From contig DBFD01000042.1 of the NCBI GenBank assembly GCA_002294185.1, forward strand, positions 1 to 59,311: 59,311 nucleotides of DNA, read 5' to 3'. The notes under the pieces were generated by a model. The model was given only the letters and a program-made list of their open reading frames with translations. It ran no database searches and was not told the DNA's origin. The DNA comes from Paracoccus sp. UBA889 (GTDB taxonomy: Bacteria > Pseudomonadota > Alphaproteobacteria > Rhodobacterales > Rhodobacteraceae). Made by a program: the position numbers and the translations under genes. Positions 50,767-58,636 of this stretch are shown piece after piece; position 1 is the stretch's first letter; each line of letters begins with the position of its first letter.

Positions 50767-51011
50767 AACATCTGATCGACACGGACAACATCGCGCTTGA
50801 AGTCACGATCAGGCTGGGAAAAACCCGACTGACCGTCGCGCAGCTTTCAGCCTTGCAGCCCCAGGATGTGCTGACGCTGGATCAGACGGTCGAGGATGGC
50901 GTCGAGATCTGCGTCGGCGACAAGGTCATCGCCCGCGGCGAGTTGACCGGGGACGGAACCCCGGAGGACCGGCTGTGCGTCCGCATCCTTGGCGCGGCCG
51001 AAGCCGAGTGA
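50754..51011 (+). CDS. fliN: flagellar C-ring protein FliN
   Basis: Small switch protein of 85 residues. Nearly all of it is the SpoA (FliM/FliN C-terminal) domain: ALEVTIRLGKTRLTVAQLSA followed by LQPQDVLTLDQTVEDGVEIC and VGDKVIARGELTGDG. It lacks the N-terminal extension found in longer FliN. fliM, fliG and fliI are not next to it in this window. Its stop overlaps the fliP start. Confidence 0.9.
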   Translation: MDALKHLIDTDNIALEVTIRLGKTRLTVAQLSALQPQDVLTLDQTVEDGVEICVGDKVIARGELTGDGTPEDRLCVRILGAAEAE

Positions 51012-51742
51012 CGGGCATGATCCGCCACCGCGCCAGCCTTGTCGCGATGGCGACGATCGCGGCATTGCTGCCGGTCGCAGCCCTCGCACAGGATGCGCCG
51101 GGACTGGATCAGCTGGCGGGCGGGCTTGGCCAGAACGCAGTGCTGGTGGTGGTCGCATTGACGGCGCTGTCGCTGGCGCCGGCCATCGCCATCATGGTGA
51201 CCGCCTTCCCGTTCATCGTCACGGTTCTGTCGATCCTGCGCCAGGCGATCGGCTTGCAGCAATCGCCCCCCAACATGCTGATCGTCAGTCTCGCGATCTT
51301 TCTGACCTGGTTCATCATGGATCCGGTCCTGCGCGAGGCCTGGCAGGTGGCGGGTGCACCGTTGCAGGACGGCAGCATCGGCATCGCCGAGGCGATCCAG
51401 CGCGGCGTCGTTCCCTTCCAGGGTTTCATGTCCGCGCGCACGGATCCCGACACGCTGCGCGGACTGGCCGAGATAGCCCCGGCCGGCGGCGATCCGGCCG
51501 AACGTCTGTCTGTCCTGATCCCGGCCTTCATGCTGTCCGAGATTCAGCGCGCTTTCGAGATCGGCTTCCTGATCGCGCTGCCCTTCCTGATCATCGACCT
51601 GGTCGTTTCGGCAGTACTGATGGCGATGGGGATGATGATGGTGCCGCCGGTCGTGGTCTCGCTGCCTTTCAAGCTGGCCTTCTTCGTCGTCGTGGACGGC
51701 TGGACGATGATCGCCGGGGCGCTGGTGCGCAGCTATCAGTGA
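51008..51742 (+). CDS. fliP: flagellar export pore protein FliP
   Basis: Core component of the FliPQR export pore. The protein has a cleavable signal peptide (ending LPVAALAQ) and four transmembrane helices. FPFIVTVLSILRQAIGLQQS, the PPNMLIVSLAIFLTWFIM segment, LIPAFMLSEIQRAFEIGFLI and PFLIIDLVVSAVLMAMGMMM are all typical of FliP. GTG at 51008 overlaps the fliN stop as GTGA; ATG at 51017 (MIRHRASLV) is an equally possible start that removes three residues. It is convergent with dxs, with only 15 bases between. Confidence 0.95.
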   Translation: MTGMIRHRASLVAMATIAALLPVAALAQDAPGLDQLAGGLGQNAVLVVVALTALSLAPAIAIMVTAFPFIVTVLSILRQAIGLQQSPPNMLIVSLAIFLTWFIMDPVLREAWQVAGAPLQDGSIGIAEAIQRGVVPFQGFMSARTDPDTLRGLAEIAPAGGDPAERLSVLIPAFMLSEIQRAFEIGFLIALPFLIIDLVVSAVLMAMGMMMVPPVVVSLPFKLAFFVVVDGWTMIAGALVRSYQ

Positions 51743-51757
51743 GGGTGTCGCGCCGGA

Positions 51758-53674
51758 TCAGGCGCGGCGATCGGCCAGCCGGCTGATGCCCAGCACTTCC
51801 AGAACCTTCGCCTCGATATGGGGCGCGTTCAGGGCAGAACTGTCATACATCGCCCTGGGCGCGTCGTGATCGACGAACCGGTCCGGCAGAACCATCGAGC
51901 GGAACTTCAGCCCGCTGTCAAAGACGCCTTCCTCGGCCAGCAACTGCGCCACGTGGCTGGCGAACCCGCCGATCGCGCCTTCTTCCAGCGTGATCAAAGC
52001 CTCGTGGTTCCGGGCCAGCGACAGGATCAGATCCCGGTCCAGCGGCTTGGCGAAGCGGGCATCCGCGACGGTTGGCGTGATACCCCGCGAGGTCAGGGAT
52101 TCGCGTGCCTCCATCGCCTGTGAAAGGCGCGTGCCGAAGGACAGGATCGCGACGCCCTTGCCCTCGGCGATGATCCGGCCCTTGCCGATGGGTAGAATCT
52201 TACCCCGAGCCGGCAGATCGACGCCGGTGCCCTCGCCGCGCGGAAAGCGAAGGGCAATCGGGCCGCTGTCATGGGCGGCCGCGGTGGCGACCATATGAAC
52301 CAGTTCCGCCTCGTCAGCGGCGGCCATGACCACCATGCCGGGCAGGTTCGCGAGGAATGCGATGTCATAGGCCCCGGCATGGGTGGGCCCGTCCTGCCCG
52401 ACCAGGCCGGCGCGGTCGATGGCAAACCGCACCGGCAGCTTCTGAACCGCGACATCGTGCACGACCTGGTCATAGCCGCGCTGAAGAAAGGTCGAATAGA
52501 TCGCGCAGAAGGGTTTCATCCCGCCTGCGGCCAGCCCGGCCGCAAAGGTCACGGCGTGCTGTTCCGCAATGCCCACATCAAAGCTGCGGCGGGGAAACCG
52601 CTCGGCGAATTGCTTCAGCCCGGTGCCGTCCGGCATCGCGGCGGTGATGCCGACGATCTTCTCGTCGCGTGCGGCCTCGTCGATCAGGGCCCCGGCGAAG
52701 ACTGACGTATAGCTGGGCGCATTGGCCTTCGCCTTGGCCTGCTGCCCGGTGACCAGATCGAATTTCGCCGTCGCGTGGCCGCGATCGGCCGCATTTTCGG
52801 CGGGCCCATAGCCCTTGCCCTTCCTGGTGACGGCATGGATCAGGACCGGCCCCGTCGCCCGTGACCGAACGGTCCGCAGCAGAGGCAGCAACTGATCGAT
52901 ATCGTGGCCATCGACAGGGCCGATGTAGGAAAAGCCCAGTTCCTCGAACAAGGTGCCGCCGACGGCCATCCCCTTCAGCATTTCCTTGGCCCGGCGGGCG
53001 CCTTCCTGCATCGGGCCGGGCAGCAGGCCGACCGCGCCCTTGGCGGCGGCCTTCAGTTCCTGGAACGGCCCTCCGGTATAGAGCCGCGTCAGATAGGATG
53101 ACATCGCGCCGACCGGAGGCGCGATCGACATCTCGTTGTCGTTGAGGATGACGAACAGTCGCTTGCCCAGGTGGCCGGCATTGTTCAGTGCCTCATAGGC
53201 CATTCCCGCGCTCATCGCGCCATCGCCGATCACGGCGACCGCATCGCCCGGATCACCGCCCAGATCCCGCGCCACGGCAAAGCCCAGGGCGGCCGAGATC
53301 GAGGTCGAGGAATGGCCAGCCCCGAAGGGATCATGGGGGCTTTCGGCACGCTTGGTGAAACCCGCAAGCCCGCCGCCCATGCGCAGGGTGCGGATCCGGT
53401 CGCGCCGCCCGGTCAGGATCTTGTGGGGATAGCATTGATGCCCCACATCCCAGATGATCTTGTCGCGCGGGCTGTCGAAGACGGCGTGAAGCGCCACCGT
53501 CAGTTCGACGACGCCCAGACCCGCGCCCAGATGCCCGCCGGTCACGCTGACGGCGCTGATCGTTTCGGACCGCAATTCATCAGCCAGTTGCCTCAACTCG
53601 CGATCCGACAGGGTCTTCATGTCGGCGGGCGAAACGACACGGTCAAGGATCGGCGTCAGCGGTCTGTCGGTCAT
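51758..53674 (-). CDS. dxs: 1-deoxy-D-xylulose-5-phosphate synthase
   Basis: First enzyme of the MEP isoprenoid pathway, joining pyruvate and glyceraldehyde 3-phosphate using thiamine diphosphate. It has 638 residues. [38 protein letters not shown], the ThDP motif [20 protein letters not shown], and the transketolase-type [20 protein letters not shown] and [20 protein letters not shown] are seen. It lies last in the HDAC-xseB-ispA-dxs cluster, 24 bases after ispA, so two isoprenoid steps are encoded together. Confidence 0.97.
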   Translation of the reverse strand: MTDRPLTPILDRVVSPADMKTLSDRELRQLADELRSETISAVSVTGGHLGAGLGVVELTVALHAVFDSPRDKIIWDVGHQCYPHKILTGRRDRIRTLRMGGGLAGFTKRAESPHDPFGAGHSSTSISAALGFAVARDLGGDPGDAVAVIGDGAMSAGMAYEALNNAGHLGKRLFVILNDNEMSIAPPVGAMSSYLTRLYTGGPFQELKAAAKGAVGLLPGPMQEGARRAKEMLKGMAVGGTLFEELGFSYIGPVDGHDIDQLLPLLRTVRSRATGPVLIHAVTRKGKGYGPAENAADRGHATAKFDLVTGQQAKAKANAPSYTSVFAGALIDEAARDEKIVGITAAMPDGTGLKQFAERFPRRSFDVGIAEQHAVTFAAGLAAGGMKPFCAIYSTFLQRGYDQVVHDVAVQKLPVRFAIDRAGLVGQDGPTHAGAYDIAFLANLPGMVVMAAADEAELVHMVATAAAHDSGPIALRFPRGEGTGVDLPARGKILPIGKGRIIAEGKGVAILSFGTRLSQAMEARESLTSRGITPTVADARFAKPLDRDLILSLARNHEALITLEEGAIGGFASHVAQLLAEEGVFDSGLKFRSMVLPDRFVDHDAPRAMYDSSALNAPHIEAKVLEVLGISRLADRRA

Positions 53675-53698
53675 GGCGGGCCCTCCGGGCGGGCGGCT

Positions 53699-54562
53699 TC
53701 AGGTATCGCGCTCGATAACGAAACGCGCCAGGTCGCGCAAGTTTCCGGCCGCCTCGCCATAGGGTTCCAGCGCGGCCTCGGCCTTCAGGACATAGCGGCG
53801 GGCCTCATCCCTGGCGCCCTGCAGGCCCAGCAGCGACGGGAAGGTGGCTTTTCCCGCCGCCTGATCCTTGCCAACCCGCTTGCCGGTCACATCCTCGTCA
53901 CCCGTCACATCGAGAATGTCATCGACGATCTGGAAGGCCAGCCCGAGGGCGCCGGCATAATCGTCCAGCGCGGTCGTGTCCTCGGCCGCGATCAGCGGTC
54001 CGGCGCAGGCCGAAAACCGGATCAAGGCACCGGTCTTGGCCCGCTGCAACCGCTTGATCGCCTTCAGATCCAGCGGCTGGACGGCGCTTTCGGCAGCGAT
54101 GTCCAGGGCCTGTCCCCAGACCATGCCGCGCGCGCCGGCCGCATCGGCCAGCCCCGCGATCAGCCGCAGCCGGGCATCGCCATTCCCGATACGGTCAGCG
54201 CCCAGCAGGCCGAAAGCCAGCGCCTGCAAGGCGTCGCCTGCAAGGATCGCCGTCGCCTCGGACCATTGCACATGGCAGGTGGGCATCCCCCGGCGCAGGT
54301 CGTCATCATCCATCGCGGGCAGGTCGTCATGGACCAGCGAATAGGCGTGCAGCGCTTCGACCGCCGCCGCGACCGGCAGCGCGGCCTCGTCACCGACGCC
54401 GTGCAGCCGCGCCGATTCCATGACCAGAAAGGCGCGGATCCGCTTGCCGCCCACGGTCGCATAGGCCATCGCGTCGCGCAATTCGCCGGCGGGCAGATCG
54501 GCCAGCGCGGCATCCAGCGCGGTCTGAACCTGCGCCTTGACCTCGTCCAGTCTGGACAGCAT
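53699..54562 (-). CDS. ispA: polyprenyl (farnesyl/geranylgeranyl-type) synthase IspA
   Basis: Short-chain isoprenyl diphosphate synthase of 287 residues. The first aspartate-rich motif is DDLPAMDDDD in HAYSLVHDDLPAMDDDDLRR, the second is DDILDVTGDEDVTGK. GGKRIRAFLVMESARLHG is typical of IspA. The two residues inserted between the Asp pairs of the first motif suggest farnesyl- or geranylgeranyl-forming type. The ATG at 54562 overlaps the xseB stop (TGATG). The upstream part of the frame covers xseB. Confidence 0.95.
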   Translation of the reverse strand: MLSRLDEVKAQVQTALDAALADLPAGELRDAMAYATVGGKRIRAFLVMESARLHGVGDEAALPVAAAVEALHAYSLVHDDLPAMDDDDLRRGMPTCHVQWSEATAILAGDALQALAFGLLGADRIGNGDARLRLIAGLADAAGARGMVWGQALDIAAESAVQPLDLKAIKRLQRAKTGALIRFSACAGPLIAAEDTTALDDYAGALGLAFQIVDDILDVTGDEDVTGKRVGKDQAAGKATFPSLLGLQGARDEARRYVLKAEAALEPYGEAAGNLRDLARFVIERDT

Positions 54563-54798
54563 CACATGCCCTCGACGGGTTCCGTGCCACCGGGCTGGCC
54601 ACTGGCGGACAGAGTGATCTTCTCGACCCGTTCCTCGGCCTCGCGCAGACGCTTTTCGCAATGCGCGCGCAGGCTCGCCCCGCGTTCATACAGCGCGATC
54701 GATTCCTCCAGCGAGGCCTCACCCGTCTCCAGCTTGCCGACGGTGGCCTCCAGTTCGCGCATCGCCTCCTCGAAGCTCAGCGTCTCGATCTCGCTCAT
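54562..54798 (-). CDS. xseB: exodeoxyribonuclease VII small subunit
   Basis: A 78-residue helical subunit of exonuclease VII, which degrades single-stranded DNA. MSEIETLSFEEAMRELEATV, GEASLEESIALYERGASLRA and HCEKRLREAEERVEKI define the family. The large subunit xseA is not in the window. It overlaps the HDAC-like gene by four bases and ispA by one. Confidence 0.93.
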   Translation of the reverse strand: MSEIETLSFEEAMRELEATVGKLETGEASLEESIALYERGASLRAHCEKRLREAEERVEKITLSASGQPGGTEPVEGM

Positions 54799-55715
54799 CC
54801 TGCGGCCTCCATCAGCACCTCGACATGGGCGCGAACCGAACGCGCCAAAGCCGCCAGATCATAGCCACCTTCCAGGCAGGATACCACCGGGGCGCCGGCG
54901 GTCGCGGCCATCTTGCAGATCGCGCGCGTGATCGCGGTAAAATCGCTCTCGTCCCAGACCAGCCCGGCCAGAGGATCGTCGCGATGGGCATCGAACCCGG
55001 CCGAGACGATGACCAGTTGCGGGGCGAACTCCAGCGCGCGGACCAGGATCGAATCCCAGGCAGGACGGGCGATCTCGCCGCCAGAGCCGGGCGGCAGAGG
55101 CACGTTCATGATCTGCCCATGCGCGCCGCGTTCCGAGGCGGCCCCGCTGCCCGGCCACAATGGCATCTGCTGGCTGGTCGCAAAAAAGGCGCGCGGCTCG
55201 TCCCATAGCAGATCCTGCGTGCCGTTGCCGTGGTGCACGTCGAAATCCAGAACCGCGACACGCTGCAAACCGTGGTGATCCAGCGCCCGCCTGGCAGCAA
55301 TGGCCACATTCCCGAACAGGCAGAAGCCCATCGGCGTCTCACGCTCGGCATGGTGTCCGGGCGGGCGCATCGCCACGAAGGCATGGCTTACGTCATCGGC
55401 CAGCACCGCATCGACCGCCGCGCAGGCGCCACCAGCGGCACGCAAGGCAGCGCCCAGGCTGCCGGGTGACAATTGCGTGTCGGCGTCCAGCATCCGAAAC
55501 CCCTCGGCGGGCAGGGCGGCCTCGATCCGGTCCAGGTAGGTCTGGGGATGACAGCGAAGAAGATCGGCGGGATCGGCCTCAGGTGCCTCGCGGCGGTCCA
55601 GATCCAGCTCCTCCAGCGCGGCCATGACCGCTCGGGTCCGCGCCGCCCGCTCGGGATGGCCGGGCGGGGTGACATGGTCCCCGGCGGCCGGATGGAAATA
55701 GAGCGCGGTCGTCAT
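54795..55715 (-). CDS. histone deacetylase-family (acetoin utilisation-like) deacetylase
   Basis: A zinc amidohydrolase of 306 residues of the HDAC/AcuC superfamily. The starting GDHVTPPGHPERAARTRAVM, RPPGHHAERETPMGFCLFGN and the metal ligands in VLDFDVHHGNGTQ and VSAGFDAHRDDPLAGL are intact, with CLEGGYDLAALARSV at the end. Bacterial members act on acetylpolyamines or acetyl-lysine; the substrate here is not known. A strong GAGGAGG lies before the ATG at 55715. It heads the xseB-ispA-dxs operon, a common neighbour order in Rhodobacterales. Confidence 0.92.
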   Translation of the reverse strand: MTTALYFHPAAGDHVTPPGHPERAARTRAVMAALEELDLDRREAPEADPADLLRCHPQTYLDRIEAALPAEGFRMLDADTQLSPGSLGAALRAAGGACAAVDAVLADDVSHAFVAMRPPGHHAERETPMGFCLFGNVAIAARRALDHHGLQRVAVLDFDVHHGNGTQDLLWDEPRAFFATSQQMPLWPGSGAASERGAHGQIMNVPLPPGSGGEIARPAWDSILVRALEFAPQLVIVSAGFDAHRDDPLAGLVWDESDFTAITRAICKMAATAGAPVVSCLEGGYDLAALARSVRAHVEVLMEAAG

Positions 55716-55785
55716 GGCACCTCCTCGATCACCGCGCCACGCTAGGCCCACCCGCCGAAAGCTTCAAGCCGGCGATCCGCTTGCA

Positions 55786-55824
55786 CTCTTTCCAAATACC
55801 TCGGGGTCCGGGGCAGCGCCCCGG
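55786..55824 (-). repeat. 3'-end repeat element, copy 2 (downstream of mtaB)
   Basis: Minus-strand reading: stem CCGGGGC/GCCCCGG with a GCT loop, then ACCCCGAGGTATTTGGAAAGAG. It shares CCGGACCCC and GAGGTATTT with the copies at 19325 and 35195, and lies 20-60 bases after the mtaB stop in sense orientation. Confidence 0.65.
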
Positions 55825-55844
55825 CGGTTGCCCCAAGGCGCCCG

Positions 55845-57098
55845 TCAGGCCACCAGCCGCTGCCCGTCATGGCCGGTGATCCGCGCATCCAGCAAGGCCC
55901 CCTCGGGCTGGTCCGCGGTAAAGGCCACCTCGGCGAATCCCTCGGTCCGGCCCAGGCGGGGGCCTTCGGTCAGCACGCGACGCATCTGTCCCGTCTCGGC
56001 CTCCAGATGCCGCAGCAGGGCCGCCTCGCCCACCGCGCGCAGCCGGGCCGCGCGGTCGCGGATCACCGGGCCCTTCACCGCGGGCATCCGCGCCGCGGGT
56101 GTGCCCTTGCGCGCCGAATAGGGAAAGACGTGCAGGAAGGTCAGGCCGCATTCCTCGACCAGGCGCAACGAGTTTTCGAACATCGCCTCGGTCTCGGTCG
56201 GGAAGCCCGCGATGATGTCGGCGCCAAAGACCATGCCGGGCCGCAGCCGCCGCGCCTCCTGGCAGAACCGGATCGCGTCATCGCGCAGGTGGCGGCGCTT
56301 CATCCGCTTCAGGATCATGTCGTCGCCCGCCTGCAGCGACAGGTGCAGGTGCGGCATCAGCCGCGGCTCGGTCGCGATGGCCAGCATCAGGTTCTCGTCC
56401 GCCTCGATCGAATCGATCGAGGATATCCGCAGGCGCGGCAGGTCCGGCACCAGCCGCAGGATCCGCATCACCAGATCGCCCAGACGCGGCGCGCCGGGCA
56501 GATCCCCGCCCCACGAGGTCAGATCGACCCCGGTCAGCACCACCTCGTTGAAGCCCCGGCCGACCAGCCGCTTGATCTGCTCGACCACCACCCCCGCCGG
56601 GACCGAGCGCGAATTGCCGCGACCATAGGGAATGATGCAGAAGGTGCAGCGGTGATCGCAGCCGTTCTGCACCTGCACATAGGCCCTGTGCCGCCCGAAA
56701 CCGTCGATCAGGTGGCCGGCCGTTTCGCGCACCGACATGATGTCATCCACGCGCACCTTTTCGGTCCGGCCTATCAGATCGGGGGCGCGCAGCCCGGCCC
56801 AGGTTTCGGGCTGCATCTTCTCGTGATTGCCGATGACCCTGGCGACTTCGGGCATGGCGGCAAAGGTCTCGGGCTCGGTCTGCGCGGCGCAGCCGGTCAC
56901 GATCACCGGGGCGCCGGGATTTTCGCGCGACAGCCGCCGGATTTCCTGCCGCGCCTTGCGCACCGCCTCGGCGGTGACCGCACAGGTATTGATCACGACG
57001 GCATGGGGCAGGCCCGCGGCCTCGGCCATTTCGCGCATCGCCTCGGTTTCGTAGGCATTCAGCCGGCAGCCGAGGGTCGAGAAGATCGGCGCAGTCAT
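55845..57098 (-). CDS. mtaB: tRNA (N6-L-threonylcarbamoyladenosine37-C2)-methylthiotransferase MtaB
   Basis: Radical-SAM enzyme converting t6A37 of tRNA to ms2t6A. The 417-residue protein has the UPF0004 N-terminal domain with three Fe-S Cys residues (STLGCRLNAYE, INTCAVTAE, VTGCAAQTE), the radical-SAM CxxxCxxC in VQNGCDHRCTFCIIPYGRGN and a C-terminal TRAM domain. The ATG at 57098 overlaps the dapF stop as ATGA; the longer frame upstream lies in dapF. Distinguished from MiaB by the shorter N-terminus and SRSVP segment. Confidence 0.95.
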   Translation of the reverse strand: MTAPIFSTLGCRLNAYETEAMREMAEAAGLPHAVVINTCAVTAEAVRKARQEIRRLSRENPGAPVIVTGCAAQTEPETFAAMPEVARVIGNHEKMQPETWAGLRAPDLIGRTEKVRVDDIMSVRETAGHLIDGFGRHRAYVQVQNGCDHRCTFCIIPYGRGNSRSVPAGVVVEQIKRLVGRGFNEVVLTGVDLTSWGGDLPGAPRLGDLVMRILRLVPDLPRLRISSIDSIEADENLMLAIATEPRLMPHLHLSLQAGDDMILKRMKRRHLRDDAIRFCQEARRLRPGMVFGADIIAGFPTETEAMFENSLRLVEECGLTFLHVFPYSARKGTPAARMPAVKGPVIRDRAARLRAVGEAALLRHLEAETGQMRRVLTEGPRLGRTEGFAEVAFTADQPEGALLDARITGHDGQRLVA

Positions 57099-57925
57099 TG
57101 CGCCAGCCATTCGGGCGTCAGCATTCCGGAAAAGACATGCGCCGTCGGACCTTCCATCCAGACGCCATCCTCGCGCCAGTCGATCATCAGCACCCCGCCC
57201 GGCACGGTCACCGTCACGCGCCGCCCGGTCAGCCCGCGCCGCGCCGCAGCCACGGCAGCCGCGCAGGAACACGACCCCGAGGCCAGCGTCGCCCCGGTGC
57301 CGCGTTCCCAGATCCGCAGCAGGATTTCGTCGGGCGACAGAACCTGCACCACCTCGACATTGGTGCGTTCGGGATACAGCGGGTGATGCTCCATGTCCGG
57401 GCCGAACCGGTCCAGATCAACCGCTGCCGCCTCCGCGACGAAGAAGGTCAGATGCGGGTTGCCCATGCCCGTGGCCACCGGATCGCCCTCGATCGGCAGA
57501 TGGTCGATATCGACCTCGCGGGCCAGCGGAATGGCACGCCAGTCCAGCACCGGCTGCCCCATGTTCACCCGAGTCAGCCCGGCCCCCGCATCCTCGGCCA
57601 GCAGGACGGCGTGATCGGTTCGCAGGCTCAGCCGGTCCCGCCCGGTCTGGTCCATGACGAACCGCGCGATGCAGCGGGTGGCGTTGCCGCAGGCGGCGCT
57701 GGAGGTGCCATCGGCGTTCCAGAACCGCAGCCGCAGATCCGCCTCGGGATCCGCCTCGATCACCGCAAGCTGGTCGAACCCCACGCCGCGGTGGCGGTCT
57801 GCGATGCGCGCGATTATCTCCGGCGCCGGCGGCTGGCCGCCCGCGCGCAGATCGATCACCACGAAATCGTTGCCCAGCCCGTGCATCTTCAGGAAAGCCA
57901 GACCGGAGGCGGATAGGTTGCTCAT
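57095..57925 (-). CDS. dapF: diaminopimelate epimerase
   Basis: PLP-independent epimerase forming meso-diaminopimelate for lysine and peptidoglycan. 276 residues. The catalytic Cys pair lies in AACGNATRCIARF and in TLASGSCSCAAAVAAAR. KMHGLGNDFVVIDLRAG and GVGFDQLAVIEADPEADLRL are typical. In most relatives the second motif reads GSGTCA; here it is GSCSCA, with the catalytic Cys retained. The start ATG at 57925 gives MSNLSASGLAFLKMHGLGND. It diverges from tRNA-Lys. Confidence 0.96.
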   Translation of the reverse strand: MSNLSASGLAFLKMHGLGNDFVVIDLRAGGQPPAPEIIARIADRHRGVGFDQLAVIEADPEADLRLRFWNADGTSSAACGNATRCIARFVMDQTGRDRLSLRTDHAVLLAEDAGAGLTRVNMGQPVLDWRAIPLAREVDIDHLPIEGDPVATGMGNPHLTFFVAEAAAVDLDRFGPDMEHHPLYPERTNVEVVQVLSPDEILLRIWERGTGATLASGSCSCAAAVAAARRGLTGRRVTVTVPGGVLMIDWREDGVWMEGPTAHVFSGMLTPEWLAQ

Positions 57926-57980
57926 GCCGGGCCATATAGGATACCGGCAAAATTTACGCCAGAGGCGACGGCTTTTCCGC

Positions 57981-58009
57981 TTGACGCCCCGGATGCCCGC
58001 CCCTAGTAA
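57981..58009 (+). promoter_or_regulatory. tRNA-Lys promoter
   Basis: TTGACG (57981-57986), exactly 17 bases, TAGTAA (58004-58009). It lies 13 bases before the mature tRNA 5' end. It is the best-spaced sigma70-type promoter in the window after that of pip. Confidence 0.75.
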
Positions 58010-58021
58010 GCCCCCCGTGTT

Positions 58022-58097
58022 GGGCCCGTAGCTCAGTTGGTAGAGCAACTGACTTTTAATCAGTGGGTCACAGGTTCGAATCCTGTCGGGCTCACCA
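58022..58097 (+). tRNA. tRNA-Lys (anticodon TTT)
   Basis: Cloverleaf of 76 nt. The acceptor stem GGGCCCG pairs with CGGGCTC (one G-U), discriminator A and encoded CCA at 58095-58097. The D arm reads GCTCAGTTGGTAGAGC. The anticodon arm CTGACTTTTAATCAG holds TTT. The T arm has CAGGTTCGAATCCTG. Since the 3' half of tRNA genes is a common integration target, its position beside unusual DNA is notable. Confidence 0.98.
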
Positions 58098-58369
58098 CTA
58101 AACATCTGATATATATAAACTTATTTGGTCTTGTCGTTTTCGTCCGTCCGACGATCCGACGGCGTCCGATGTCGGACGGGGCGAAGTGTTTTCTCTGGCG
58201 CAATGTCTGCTGCTGTGGCTATTTAGGGCCAATGGGCAACCCCTCCGGGGTCCGGATGACAGCGGGAAAGACTGCCGGGTAGGCCCCCGACAAAAGCCAG
58301 GGCGGGTCCGGATGCCGGGCAACCCCTCCGAAAACTCACGGAACATCGTCAGTTTTAGGGGGCCCGTCC
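58098..58369 (+). other. AT-richer, repeat-bearing stretch after tRNA-Lys
   Basis: The first 40 bases are AT-rich (TCTGATATATATAAACTTA), unlike the surroundings. A 9-bp inverted repeat CCGTCCGAC/GTCGGACGG lies at 58144-58179. GGGCAACCCCTCCG occurs twice (58234-58247 and 58317-58330), and GGGTCCGGATG twice (58248-58258 and 58304-58314), in swapped order around a 45-base centre. No gene is convincing here. It probably holds the promoter and control region of the following two genes. Confidence 0.6.
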
Positions 58370-58627
58370 GTGGCTGATTATCAAGCATCTTCTGTCTGGT
58401 CCGACGCCATCACGCTGACAGCGGGCGATATCGTGCGGAACCGGGGATTGAACACGATCCTGGTCTGTGCGTCGGAACCGCCCGATCCCGATGACGCACT
58501 GGCCCTGCGCCGGGACGAACAGTTCAAGTGCGAAGCAGAGGTCATCGTTCGCATCGCGACAACAGGGAGCTGGGCCAGCACGCTGTCTGTCGCATCAGGC
58601 ATCCCTGCCACAACATCAAAAGCATAG
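58370..58627 (+). CDS. hypothetical protein, first of two tandem paralogues (phage/island-like)
   Basis: An 85-residue protein starting at GTG 58370 behind AGGGGG. It has no signal peptide or transmembrane segment. Conserved with the next protein is W10-S11, L16, G19-D20-I21, N24, G26, N28, L31-V32, P37-P38 and VRxATxG...VxSGxP. Codon use (GCA, TCT, TAT, CAA) is less GC-biased than in flanking genes. I do not recognise the family. The pattern of beta-rich, small, tandem proteins next to a tRNA suggests a phage structural or tail accessory role, but that is inference. Confidence 0.7.
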   Translation: MADYQASSVWSDAITLTAGDIVRNRGLNTILVCASEPPDPDDALALRRDEQFKCEAEVIVRIATTGSWASTLSVASGIPATTSKA

Positions 58628-58636
58628 GAGCAGTGC

